The notes under the pieces were generated by a model that was given only the letters and a program-made list of their open reading frames with translations, was not told the origin of the DNA and made no database searches. 64,000 nucleotides of DNA from Acidovorax sp. SRB_14 (GTDB lineage: Bacteria > Pseudomonadota > Gammaproteobacteria > Burkholderiales > Burkholderiaceae_C): contig NZ_MWOK01000005.1 of assembly GCF_012932145.1 (NCBI RefSeq), positions 159,070-223,069 on the forward strand, written 5' to 3'. Every line of letters starts with the position of its first letter. The stretch's first letter is position 1. The position numbers and the translations under genes were made by a program. This document shows positions 9,927 to 19,825 of the stretch, in pieces.

Positions 9927-10699
9927 CCACTCCTACCCCTGAACACCGCACCGCCCTGTCGGTCAATGTCAACAAGGTTGCGCTGGTGCGCAACACGCGC
10001 CACCTGGGCATCCCGAGCGTGGTGCGCGCTGCCCAGCTGTGCCTGCAGGCCGGCGCCCAGGGCATCACCGTGCACCCGCGCCCCGACGAGCGCCATATCC
10101 GCGCGCACGACGTGTTCGAGCTGGCCGCGCTGCTTGAGGCCTGGCCGGGGCGCGAATACAACATCGAGGGCAACCCCTCGCACAACCTGATGGAGTTCAT
10201 CCGCCAGGTGCGCCCGCAGCAGGCCACCTTCGTGCCCGACAGCGAGGACCAGTTCACCAGCGACCACGGCTGGAGCTTTCCGCAGGACGCCGAGCGCCTG
10301 GCGCCGCTGATTGCCGAGTGCCGGCAGCTCGGTGTTCGCGTGAGCCTGTTCATGGACCCGGTGCCCGAACAGATGGCGCAGGCCAAGGCCGTGGGCGCCG
10401 ACCGCGTCGAGCTCTACACCGAGCCCTATGCCGCCGCCTGGGGCACGGATCGCCAGGCGGTGGAACTGGAGCGCTACCGCGCCGCCGCGCAGGCCGCGCT
10501 CGACGCGGGCCTGGGCGTGAATGCGGGCCACGATCTGAACCGCGACAACCTGGCGGCCTTCGTGCGCGGCGTGCCTGGCGTGCAGGAGGTCTCGATCGGC
10601 CATGCGCTGATCGCCGACGCGCTCGAGCTGGGCTACGGCGCCACGGTGCATGCCTACCAGGCCTGCATAGCCGCCGGCTTTGCAGCAGAAAAATCCTGA
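9923..10699 (+). CDS. pdxJ: Pyridoxine 5'-phosphate synthase
   Basis: A 258-residue TIM-barrel enzyme that condenses 1-deoxyxylulose 5-phosphate with 3-amino-2-oxopropyl phosphate, the last ring-forming step of vitamin B6 synthesis. Family landmarks are [13 protein letters not shown] (residues 14-26), [40 protein letters not shown] and [12 protein letters not shown]. It overlaps the recO stop (ATGA). A repeat copy lies just after its stop, then acpS, the same pdxJ-acpS pairing as in many proteobacteria. Confidence 0.97.
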   Translation: MTTPTPEHRTALSVNVNKVALVRNTRHLGIPSVVRAAQLCLQAGAQGITVHPRPDERHIRAHDVFELAALLEAWPGREYNIEGNPSHNLMEFIRQVRPQQATFVPDSEDQFTSDHGWSFPQDAERLAPLIAECRQLGVRVSLFMDPVPEQMAQAKAVGADRVELYTEPYAAAWGTDRQAVELERYRAAAQAALDAGLGVNAGHDLNRDNLAAFVRGVPGVQEVSIGHALIADALELGYGATVHAYQACIAAGFAAEKS

Positions 10700-10703
10700 A
10701 TTC

Positions 10704-10742
10704 ATAGCTGCTCGCGCTTGACCCATAAGCGTTAGAGCCCGA
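10704..10742 (+). repeat. Dispersed inverted-repeat copy between pdxJ and acpS
   Basis: ATAGCTGCTCGCGCTTG, a short spacer, then ATAAGCGTTAGAGCCC. It starts four bases after the pdxJ stop. The arms are imperfectly complementary and match the copies near 42.6 and 61.3 kb. Confidence 0.8.
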
Positions 10743-10756
10743 TTTCATTCAAATTC

Positions 10757-11155
10757 ATGATCTACGGCATTGGCACCGACATCTGCGATGTGCGCCGCAT
10801 CCGCGCCAGCCTCGATCGCCACGGCGATCGCTTTGCCGCCAGGGTGCTGAGCGAGGCCGAGCTGGTCACCTGGCGCAGCCGCAGCGCGCGCTGGCCCGAG
10901 CGCGGCGTGCGCTACCTGGCCACGCGCTTTTCGGCCAAGGAGGCGTTCAGCAAGGCCATCGGACTGGGCATGCGCATGCCCATGACCTGGCGCAGCTGCG
11001 AAGTCGCCAACCTCGCCAGCGGCCAACCCACCATCGTGCTGCACGGCGCGCTCAAGCCATGGTTTGAGGCGCGCGGGCTCAGCGTGCACCTCAGCGTGAC
11101 CGACGAGTCCGACTACGCCGCCAGTTTCTGTGTTGTAGAGAAAATAGGCCTGTAA
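10757..11155 (+). CDS. acpS: Holo-[acyl-carrier-protein] synthase
   Basis: A 132-residue phosphopantetheinyl transferase that activates the acyl carrier protein for fatty-acid synthesis. The magnesium-binding residues are visible: Asp8 in GIGTDICDV and Glu62 in [11 protein letters not shown]. The C-terminal beta strands ([21 protein letters not shown]) are intact. The last five codons (EKIGL) and the stop fall inside a repeat copy, so the C-terminus may have been rewritten by the repeat. Confidence 0.95.
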   Translation: MIYGIGTDICDVRRIRASLDRHGDRFAARVLSEAELVTWRSRSARWPERGVRYLATRFSAKEAFSKAIGLGMRMPMTWRSCEVANLASGQPTIVLHGALKPWFEARGLSVHLSVTDESDYAASFCVVEKIGL

Positions 11156-11183
11156 CGCTTGCTGGGAAAGCGCAGGCAGCTAT
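11141..11183 (+). repeat. Dispersed repeat copy across the acpS stop
   Basis: AAAATAGGCCTGTAACGCTT, a spacer of about seven bases, then AAGCGCAGGCAGCTAT. The acpS stop codon (TAA, 11153-11155) is within the left arm. The following bases (CGAATCAATAG) are almost the same as those after the copy at 19.7 kb. Confidence 0.75.
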
Positions 11184-11210
11184 CGAATCAATAGTAAAAC
11201 CGTGAACACC

Positions 11211-12293
11211 ATGACCGAACACGCTCCCATCGTTCTCGACATTGCCGGCACCGCGCTCAGCGCCGCCGACCGCCGACGCCTCGCCCACCCGCTGACCGGC
11301 GGCGTGATCCTGTTCGCGCGCAACTGGGAAACCCGTGCCCAGCTGCTCGAACTGACCAGCGCCATCAAGGCCGTGCGCGCCGACCTGCTGGTCTGCGTCG
11401 ACCACGAGGGCGGGCGCGTGCAGCGCTTTCGCTCGGACGGCTTCACCCACCTGCCGCCCATGCGCGCGCTCGGCAAGATGTGGATGAAGGACGGCAAGGG
11501 TGGCCCGGGCAGCGGCGCGATGCGCGCCACCAACGCCGCCACGGCGGCAGGCTATGTGCTGGGCAGCGAGCTGCGCGCCTGCGGCGTGGATTTCAGCTTC
11601 ACGCCCGTGCTCGACCTCGACTGGGGCGAGAGCGCGGTCATCGGCGACCGCGCCTTCCACCGCGACCCGCGCGTGGTCACCTTGCTGGCCAAAGGCCTGA
11701 TGCACGGCCTGCTGCAGGCCGGCATGGCTAACTGTGGCAAGCACTTTCCCGGCCATGGCTTCGTCCAGGCCGATTCGCACACCGAGGTGCCGGTCGACCC
11801 GCGCAGCCTCAAGGCCATCCTGCAGGATGACGCCGCGCCGTATCCGTGGCTGCGCAGTACGCTCACCAGCGTCATGCCCGCGCACGTGATCTACCCCAAG
11901 GTGGACCGCCGCCCGGCGGGTTTTTCGCGCAAATGGCTGCAAGACATCCTGCGCACGCAGCTGGGTTTTGACGGCGCCATCTTCAGCGACGACCTCAGCA
12001 TGGAGGGCGCGCGCCGCATCGACGGAAAACTGGTGGGCTACACCGAGGCCGCCGTGGTCGCCCTGCAGGCCGGCTGCGACCTGGTGCTGTTGTGCAACCA
12101 GTGCCTGGGCGACGGCGCCGCCGTCGATGAATTGCTCGACGGGCTGGCGCAGCAGCACCGCCAAGGCCTGTGGCAGCCCAGCGCCGACAGCGAGGCGCGC
12201 CGCGTGGCGCTGCTGCCGCAAACCCTGCCGCAGGCCTGGGACGACCTGATGTTCCAGCCGGCCTACCAGCAGGCGCTGGAGATGCTGCCTTAG
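11211..12293 (+). CDS. nagZ: Beta-N-acetylhexosaminidase
   Basis: A 360-residue cytoplasmic glycoside hydrolase of family 3 that removes N-acetylglucosamine from anhydromuropeptides in cell-wall recycling. The hallmark KHFPGHGFVQADSH (residues 177-190) carries the catalytic histidine; the nucleophile is the aspartate in FSDDLSMEGA. VDHEGGRVQRF, near residue 63, is also typical. A GTG nine bases upstream is an alternative start; no clear ribosome site precedes either. Its stop codon abuts the end of an IS5-type remnant, so the last residues could have been altered by that insertion. Confidence 0.95.
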   Translation: MTEHAPIVLDIAGTALSAADRRRLAHPLTGGVILFARNWETRAQLLELTSAIKAVRADLLVCVDHEGGRVQRFRSDGFTHLPPMRALGKMWMKDGKGGPGSGAMRATNAATAAGYVLGSELRACGVDFSFTPVLDLDWGESAVIGDRAFHRDPRVVTLLAKGLMHGLLQAGMANCGKHFPGHGFVQADSHTEVPVDPRSLKAILQDDAAPYPWLRSTLTSVMPAHVIYPKVDRRPAGFSRKWLQDILRTQLGFDGAIFSDDLSMEGARRIDGKLVGYTEAAVVALQAGCDLVLLCNQCLGDGAAVDELLDGLAQQHRQGLWQPSADSEARRVALLPQTLPQAWDDLMFQPAYQQALEMLP

Positions 12294-12875
12294 AAGCTGT
12301 TCACGATCTTCGAAGGAGCAGGGCCGCCAGGAGCGCAAGGGGGATAGGCTGCAGGCTGGTGTTGAGCTTGCGTTCGCAGCTCTTCCACAGACGCCTGCAC
12401 TTCTCCAGCCAGGCAAAGGTATGCAGTTCGCTGCGCCTGGCCATTTTTGCACCCGGTTTAGTTTGGCTTTGCTCCTATTCATCGCCTGCGGCACTCCTTT
12501 GCGGTCCGCCACGTTGACCGTCGTCACCGCAATGGCATGCGGCCTTGCACCGCGATGCGCAGTTTGCATGTGCGTCGTGCAGGCGTTGCGGCCCTGTCTG
12601 GTCCGAGCCACGCCAGCCTGATTTTGGCCTGCTCCAGTACGTGACGGGCGCACTCCATGTGGCAAAGTGCAAGAGCACTGTCCGCCACTTTGGGAACTCC
12701 CCGGGCAGCATCCGCCGCTGGCAGTTGCTCTTGAGCAGATACCGCACAGCGCACCAAACCCCAAACCTCATACAGCCCTACCGTCCTGGCTTTGGTTCTG
12801 TTGCGCGCACCCTGCAGCAGCGTCCCGATCTCTTTGAACTTCGCGCGTTTGCTGTCGCAGGGGTATTTTTACTGT
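12294..12875 (-). mobile_element. Decayed IS5-family element
   Basis: The left edge lies right after the nagZ stop and reads like a terminal repeat (AAGCTGTTCACGATCTT). Reading the minus strand gives fragments of one transposase in several frames. No matching repeat is found at the right edge, so the element has lost that end as well as internal parts. Confidence 0.7.
12301..12872 (-). pseudogene. IS5-type transposase remnant
   Basis: Fragments in order on the minus strand are KFKEIGTLLQGARNRTKART then VGLYEVW; YLLKSNCQRRMLPGEFPKW; GRNACTT; PHAIAVTTVNVADRKG; and the C-terminus TFAWLEKCRRLWKSCERKL ending LLLRRS and stop at 12301. These are familiar blocks of IS5-family (IS427-like) DDE transposases of about 270 residues. 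They are shifted among three frames, and the stretch with the central catalytic part is deleted. Near the 3' end SELHTF is joined straight to AWLEK, as if a segment between two short direct copies of the THTFA-coding sequence was lost. It is not functional. Confidence 0.75.
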
Positions 12876-13004
12876 TTCACCCAGCGACTGTTGGTTCAAT
12901 ATCCAAGCTCGTGAGCACGCTCTTGCGCGGCAACTACTCTGCATGAGGTATTTGTCAGACATCCGCCTCAACGTGATTTGCAGCCGCCCCCTCAAATGTC
13001 ATTT

Positions 13005-13030
13005 GGTGTTTAATTGTTATCAATAACACC
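13005..13030 (+). promoter_or_regulatory. Inverted repeat upstream of the asparagine-synthase-like gene
   Basis: GGTGTT (13005-13010) pairs with AACACC (13025-13030), and ATTG with CAAT inside, around a TTAT loop. It lies in an AT-rich patch of 12876-13102, which has no gene. It could be an operator or an RNA hairpin; no T-run follows, so it is not a normal terminator. Confidence 0.4.
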
Positions 13031-13102
13031 AAGCGCAGCCCGACAGAAGTGCTGCTTTTGAAGCAGTTGCCATTATTTCGTGAAAACCACTTCATAAATG
13101 CC

Positions 13103-14893
13103 ATGTCAATTTTTGCCGGAGTTCTCGCACGCCAGTCCGATGGGAGCATTCCAGCGCAGCTCATGGAGGAGCTGCGTGCATCGGTATCGCGCCACCCCGA
13201 CGATTTGGGACGGTTGCGAGAATTCAAAGATGACAAGGTCTTCATGGTCAAGGTGGATATAGGCGCCTTGAACGCTGCAGGCGAGTATGGCAGCCCCGAA
13301 ATGGCGGCTTTCGTGGCGGGAGACCCTTTGCTGCAAAGTCACGCTGGCGCATTGCCAGCGTTACGCTCCGAAGGTCTGGCAGCAGTCGCCCATGACCTGG
13401 TGCTCAATCGGCACCACAGCTTGCGTTCGTGCCGGGGAACCTTCTGCGCCGTTGCCTACGAAAAATCCACCCATAAACTGCACCTGGTCACCGACAAGCT
13501 GGGCGTGCGGCCAATTTATTGCTGGGTGCTGCCAGATTTCATCTTGTTTGCCACCGCGCTTCGCATCCTGGAAGCGGTGTCTTTTTTTCGCAGATCCCTG
13601 CACCTGCAAGGCGCCGCGGAGATCGCCTGCTACGGCGCTGCGCTGGCAGATCGCACGCCTTATCAGGGTATCTTTTGCCTGCTTGCCGGCGAAGTGGTGA
13701 GCGCCGATGGGGCTGGAGCACTGCAGCGAGTGCAATATTGGCGCTGGGATGAACTCCCTGTGGCGCAGCCATCTGAGGCTCCTGTGGCCCAGCGCATTTA
13801 CCGGCACTTCCAGGAGGCAGTCCAGATTCGCCTGGGCGACCAAAAAGCAGTGGCTGCGCACCTGAGCGGTGGCCTGGATTCGCGTGCCGTCGTGGCCGCA
13901 CTGCAGGCGGGCGGCGCCGAGGTGTGCACAGTGAATTTCAGCCTGCCGGACAGCCAGGACCAGGTGCTGGGCCAACTTGCGGCCGAGCGCCTGGGCACGC
14001 ACCACACGTCCAGGCCGGTGCAAGCGTTGCTCGATGGCGACCGCCACAGCAATGCCACGGTGCGCGACTGGCTGAACTCCGCGGCGTATCTGGCGCACCA
14101 ACCCGAGCGGCCGCGCGTCATCTGGTCTGGCGATGGCGGGGGTGAGTGCTTGGGCCACGTTCACCTGAATGCAGACATCGTTGCGGCCACCCGCGCGGAT
14201 GATCTGGACGGCGCCGTTGACAAGTTTATGGCGTACAACCGCTGGGGCCTGTCGGCCAAGCTCCTCAAGCCGCGCATTGCCAAAACCTTGGCGGACCTGT
14301 CGCGCAGCGGCATGCTGTCTGAACTCCGATCGGTGCACCCCGCCGACAAGGGCCGGGTTTTTCATCTGTTTCTCGTGCTGAACCAGCAGCATCGGCACCT
14401 GACCAGCCATTTTGAAAACCTGGACATGACGCGCACCGAGTTGGAGGTGCCATTTTTCGACAGCGAGTTTCTCAGCGCCATCGTGCGTGAAAAAATTGAT
14501 CCGTTCTTGCGCCACTCCTTTTATCTGGACTGGCTGCGGTGCTTTCCGCCAGGCGTGCTCGAGATTGCGTGGCAGGCCTATCCGGACCATGTGCCTTGCC
14601 CCCTCCCGCTGCCGCCAGGGCTGGGTTATCAGTGGGACGAGGCCACGGCAAAGGCAAAGAGAAAGACGTCTGGCGCGCTGTTGGCCGAAGCCCGCCAGCT
14701 CGCCGGCGAGGCCGGATTTGCAGATGAATTCCTGCGTTACGGTTACATGCACATGTGCATGGCTCTGCTGCGTCTGGGGCGCAATGAATACGACTACCTG
14801 CTGCATGCCCCTGCAGTGTTGCACCGGTACTGGCTGCGCAGCCATGGCGAGGCGCGCAGGGCCGGCCCTGCGCTGCGCAGGACAGCAGTGTGA
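13103..14893 (+). CDS. Asparagine-synthase-like amidotransferase, orphan
   Basis: A 596-residue protein with asparagine-synthetase architecture. An N-terminal Ntn-type glutaminase-like domain (residues 1-210; RGTFCAVAYEKSTHKLHLVTDKLGVRPIYCW) is followed by an ATP-pyrophosphatase domain with the PP-loop SGGLDSRAVVA (255-265) and a second block WSGDGGGE. The start reads MSIFAGVL. Genuine glutamine-dependent enzymes begin Met-Cys, so the nucleophile Cys2 is replaced by Ser and glutaminase activity is doubtful. Such proteins occur as amide-forming or cyclising enzymes in peptide and polysaccharide pathways. No leader peptide, RRE protein, protease or glycosyltransferase is adjacent, so the substrate is unknown. 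A GTG 54 bases upstream is a less likely start. Confidence 0.8.
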   Translation: MSIFAGVLARQSDGSIPAQLMEELRASVSRHPDDLGRLREFKDDKVFMVKVDIGALNAAGEYGSPEMAAFVAGDPLLQSHAGALPALRSEGLAAVAHDLVLNRHHSLRSCRGTFCAVAYEKSTHKLHLVTDKLGVRPIYCWVLPDFILFATALRILEAVSFFRRSLHLQGAAEIACYGAALADRTPYQGIFCLLAGEVVSADGAGALQRVQYWRWDELPVAQPSEAPVAQRIYRHFQEAVQIRLGDQKAVAAHLSGGLDSRAVVAALQAGGAEVCTVNFSLPDSQDQVLGQLAAERLGTHHTSRPVQALLDGDRHSNATVRDWLNSAAYLAHQPERPRVIWSGDGGGECLGHVHLNADIVAATRADDLDGAVDKFMAYNRWGLSAKLLKPRIAKTLADLSRSGMLSELRSVHPADKGRVFHLFLVLNQQHRHLTSHFENLDMTRTELEVPFFDSEFLSAIVREKIDPFLRHSFYLDWLRCFPPGVLEIAWQAYPDHVPCPLPLPPGLGYQWDEATAKAKRKTSGALLAEARQLAGEAGFADEFLRYGYMHMCMALLRLGRNEYDYLLHAPAVLHRYWLRSHGEARRAGPALRRTAV

Positions 14894-15011
14894 GTTCCGC
14901 TCCGGCTCAACGCTCTGCGCGCTGCTGTGAGATGGCTGCCGAAGGCTCGGAAGGAGCATGGCGCGCGGGGCTGGCCATGTCTGGCTTGGCACGGGCAGCG
15001 GGAACGCACGC

Positions 15012-15608
15012 CTACAGAGCGGGCGGCGGTGGTGCGGCAGGCACTTGCGTGCCCACCTTCCAGCGCCGCACCACGCGCTGGAAGATCAGCGCGTTGGGGA
15101 TCTGCAGCAAGGTGCCCGTGCCCTCGCCCAGGCTGTCTTCGAGCGTGGTGTAGAGCAGGTTGATGTCCACCACGCGCCCGCGCGCGCCGGGCTTGTCGGC
15201 GGTGTCGAGCAGCTCGATGGTGTCGCCTACGCGAAACGGCCCGACGGTGAAGATCAGGAAGGCGCAAAACAGGTTGGACAGCACGCTCCAGGCGGCAAAG
15301 AAGGCGACCGCCGCCACGGTGGCAAACCCCGTGAAGGCGGTCCACAGCACGGTGGCGGACATGCCCAGGCGCTCGAGCACCAAAAGCAGCGCGCTGACCA
15401 TGATGGTCCAGCGCAGCAGGGCCTTGATGGGCACGAGCAGCTCGTGCGGCAGCGCGTAGTGCTGGCTCGCGCGCGACACGAGGCGGCGCAGCAGGTGCTG
15501 CAGCAGCAGGGCCGTGAGCAGGATCAGCAGGATCTGCAGGCCCGGAACGATGATGTCGAGCCAGTCCTGGGCCCATTCGGGCAGGTAGAGCTTGAGAGAG
15601 CGTTGCAT
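15012..15608 (-). CDS. MscS-type mechanosensitive channel protein
   Basis: A 198-residue small-conductance channel family protein. Three hydrophobic segments occur (about residues 18-40, 60-80, 88-110). The third carries the Ala/Gly-rich pore pattern of MscS (AFTGFATVAAVAFFAAWSVLSN). The start of the beta domain follows (FTVGPFRVGDTIELLD). The protein ends soon after the beta domain, so it lacks the large MscS C-terminal alpha/beta domain. An in-frame ATG at 15668 overlaps the previous stop (ATGA) and would add 20 residues. Predicted role: pressure release under hypo-osmotic shock. Confidence 0.85.
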   Translation of the reverse strand: MQRSLKLYLPEWAQDWLDIIVPGLQILLILLTALLLQHLLRRLVSRASQHYALPHELLVPIKALLRWTIMVSALLLVLERLGMSATVLWTAFTGFATVAAVAFFAAWSVLSNLFCAFLIFTVGPFRVGDTIELLDTADKPGARGRVVDINLLYTTLEDSLGEGTGTLLQIPNALIFQRVVRRWKVGTQVPAAPPPPAL

Positions 15609-15667
15609 GGTCGGTCCCGAAAGAAAACCGGGCGCCGCAGCGCCCGCAAAAGAGAAGGCGCCGTGCA

Positions 15668-16710
15668 TCAGGCCATCCGCTGCTCGACCGTGTCCATCTG
15701 CATCTCGAAGCTGAAGAAACGGTCGCGCCCTTGGGCCTTGGCGGCATACAGCGCCTGGTCGGCGCGCATGATCATGCTCTCGGCGCTGGTGTTGTCATCG
15801 GGCAGGCAGGTGGTGATGCCGCCCGACAGCGTCAGCACGGCGCCCAGCGGCGAGTCGGGGTGGGCGATGGCGCGCACGCGCAGCAGCTGGCCGAGCGCGC
15901 GCGCAAACGTCATCGCGCCCGAGCGCGGCGTGTTGGGCAGGATCAGCGCGAATTCCTCGCCGCCATAGCGCGAGGCCACGTCGCGCGGGCGCACGCACAC
16001 TTCGCGCAGCAGGCGGCCCACTTCCCGCAGGCAGGTGTCGCCCTGGACGTGGCCGCTGGCGTCGTTGTAGAGCTTGAAGTGGTCGAGGTCGCAGAGCATC
16101 AGCGTCAGCGGCGTGCCGTCGCGCCGCGCCGCGAGGATTTCGCTGTGCAGGATGCGGTCGAAGCCGCGCCGGTTCACGAGCCCCGTGAGGGCGTCGGCTT
16201 CGACCATTTCGTTGAGGCGCTGGTTGGCCTGGTGCAACTCTTCGGTCAGCGACACCAGGCGCCGGCGCATGTCCAGCAAGCGGCGCATGGCGCGCAGCTT
16301 GGCCACGAGCACGATCGGCGTGACGGGCTTGACGAGGTAGTCGTCGCCGCCGGCCTCGATGCCGCGCCACACGTCCAGGTCGCCGTCCAGGCTCGAGAGA
16401 AAGATGATGGGGGTCCAGTCGCCGGGCTCGGCAATGCGCATCTGCTGCGCCACCCAGTAGCCGTCGTGGCCGGGCAGCTTGATGTCCAGCAGCACCAGGT
16501 CGGGGCGGCGCAGCTTGAACAGTTGCAGGGCCGCGTCGCCGCTGGCGGCTTCGAGCACCTCCGAGACACCGGCATGGCGCAGCTCGCCGACCAGCGCGGC
16601 ACGCACCGCGGCCTGGTCTTCGACCACCAGTACCGTGAACGGGCCCGTGGGGGCCTGGGCGGGGGATGGGGCGGCGGGCAGGGCAGGCGGTGCGGCCATG
16701 GCGCTTGGTG

Positions 16711-16714
<4 letters not shown>
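15668..16714 (-). CDS. Response regulator with GGDEF diguanylate cyclase output
   Basis: A 348-residue protein: a Pro/Ala-rich lead, a receiver domain (about 26-145) with phospho-acceptor Asp77 in [10 protein letters not shown] and Lys129 in YLVKPV, a coiled linker, then a GGDEF domain. The active-site loop is GGEEF (251-255). An inhibitory RxxD site (Arg242-Asp245) lies exactly five residues before it, so an active, product-inhibited cyclase making c-di-GMP is predicted. No sensor kinase is adjacent. The start is a GTG overlapping the lysS stop; an ATG at 16699 is also possible. Confidence 0.92.
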
Positions 16715-18255
<1,541 letters not shown>

Positions 18256-18349
18256 AGAGGCCGTCGATGCGGGACGTAAAGATGGGGGCTGCATGCAGCC
18301 GAACCGTTGATTTTATGGTGTATGGCATCCGGGGTGCGGGGCTGCCGGT

Positions 18350-18988
18350 TTATGGCGGCGCAATCCCGGTGCGTTCGAGCACATCGCCCACCAGCTCCAG
18401 GCGCACCAGCGGGTTGTCCAGCTCCATCAGTTGCTGCTTGAGCTCCAGGGGCACGGGCAGCAGTTCGCACCAGCGGTTGGCCACCCAGCCGCTGTCGCCC
18501 AGCTGCGCTGGCGTCGGCGCGATGGCGGAGGGCGCGCCCGGGTCGCGTTGGCGCAGGGTGGCCAGCACGTGCGCGAGGGCCTTTGCGGTCGGCGCCAGGT
18601 CTTCGGGGATCGGCACGGACAGATCGTCCGCCATCTGTTCCACGTCGGCCACCCACAGCCCGTGCGGCAGCAGCGTGCGCTGCAGGATGTGAAAGCGCGT
18701 GCCGCCGTGGCACTGCAGCGTGAGCAGGCCGTGCTGGGGCGCCTCGAGGCGCTCGATGCGGGCCAGGGTGCCCACATCGTGGAATTGCTCCAGGGGGGCG
18801 CCGGCGCGGCGCACTTCGTGGCCGCTGTGCAGGGCGACCACGCCAAAGGGCGCGCCGGCCTGCTGGCATTTGCGCACCATGTCGAGGTAGCGCACCTCGA
18901 ACACGCGCAGCGCGAGCACGCCGCCCGGGAACAGGACGGCGCTGAGCGGGAACAGCGGCAGCGAAGTCAGCGTGAGGTGTTGCGTCAT
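18350..18988 (-). CDS. LON-substrate-binding-domain protein
   Basis: A 212-residue stand-alone LON N-terminal (PUA-like) domain: TSLPLFPLSAVLFPGGVLALRVFEVRYLDMV, then PFGVVALHSGHEV and VGTLARIERLE. It lacks the ATPase and protease domains of Lon. The family is annotated only as a possible peptide-binding domain, and its function in the cell is unknown. It is divergent from yggT and lies 95 bases upstream of lysS. Confidence 0.88.
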   Translation of the reverse strand: MTQHLTLTSLPLFPLSAVLFPGGVLALRVFEVRYLDMVRKCQQAGAPFGVVALHSGHEVRRAGAPLEQFHDVGTLARIERLEAPQHGLLTLQCHGGTRFHILQRTLLPHGLWVADVEQMADDLSVPIPEDLAPTAKALAHVLATLRQRDPGAPSAIAPTPAQLGDSGWVANRWCELLPVPLELKQQLMELDNPLVRLELVGDVLERTGIAPP

Positions 18989-19156
18989 GGTGGCGTGGCC
19001 CGGTTGCATTCCCCGCACTGCCGCGCCCGCGCTCGGCACCGCGGAGCACCCTGCGTTGCACCGGAATGGCCCTGCGGTGCATTCCGGTGCGTTGGCCCAG
19101 GCAGTGGGTTGGCTATCATCCCATGTCGCATTGCCGACCCCAACCCCGACCTGCCC

Positions 19157-19708
19157 ATGCTCTACCAAATTGTTTCGTTTTTGCTCGATGTGGCCGCTGG
19201 CCTGCTGTGCGGCGCCTGCCTGCTGCGCATCTATATGCAGTGGCAACGCATCGGCTTCGGCAACCCGGTCGGCCGGCTGGTGTTTGCGCTCAGCGACTGG
19301 ATGGTGCTGCCGCTGCGCCGGCTGCTGCCTGCCAAGGGGCGCTGGGACTGGGCCAGCCTGGTTGCTGCGGGGCTGGTGGAGCTGGCGCAGTATGTGCTGC
19401 TGTGGTTGGTCCTCGGCGCGGGCGCCGGGTGGGCGTGGCTGCCCTGGCTGGCGCTGCTGGGCCTGGTGCGCGTGGCCATCACCGGCACCATCGGGCTGCT
19501 GATCGTCTATGCCGTGATGTCCTGGGTGCAGGCGCGCTCGCCCATCGCCGACGTCATTGCGCGCTTGTGCGAGCCGCTGCTGCGGCCGGTGCGCCGGGTG
19601 CTGCCGACGCTGGGCGGGATCGACCTGTCGCCGCTGGTGCTGCTGGTGCTGCTGCAGATCGCCATGATGGTGCTGGCGCAGTGGCAGGTGGCGCTGCTGT
19701 TGCCCTGA
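19157..19708 (+). CDS. yggT: YggT family integral membrane protein
   Basis: A 183-residue protein of two repeated YggT units, each with a transmembrane hairpin: residues 1-25 with NPVGRLVFALSDWMVLPLRRLLP, and after about residue 95 SPIADVIARLCEPLLRPVRRVLP followed by IDLSPLVLLVLLQIAMMVL. The family is linked to envelope integrity, turgor or division, but the mechanism is unclear. The ATG is the only start that gives the first hydrophobic segment at residue 1. Confidence 0.9.
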   Translation: MLYQIVSFLLDVAAGLLCGACLLRIYMQWQRIGFGNPVGRLVFALSDWMVLPLRRLLPAKGRWDWASLVAAGLVELAQYVLLWLVLGAGAGWAWLPWLALLGLVRVAITGTIGLLIVYAVMSWVQARSPIADVIARLCEPLLRPVRRVLPTLGGIDLSPLVLLVLLQIAMMVLAQWQVALLLP

Positions 19709-19732
19709 ACGCAGCAGGGCGTCGATTTACGC

Positions 19733-19787
19733 CAAATAAGGCCTCAGCGCTTACTAGGCAAGCGTTGGCAGCTATCGATTCAATAGT
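19733..19787 (+). repeat. Dispersed inverted-repeat copy between yggT and accD
   Basis: CAAATAAGGCCTCAGCGCTT, spacer, then AAGCGTTGGCAGCTATCGAT and TCAATAG. It sits between two convergent genes and may serve as the 3' structure for one of them, although no long T-run follows. Confidence 0.75.
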
Positions 19788-19825
19788 GCGGTGCAGCGTA
19801 CCTGGCCGCGCACGCTGCCCGGGCG

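Noticed and set aside
13103..15011. Lasso-peptide cluster around the asparagine-synthase-like gene
   Set aside because: No precursor peptide, RRE protein or leader peptidase could be found on either side, so a lasso locus is not supported.
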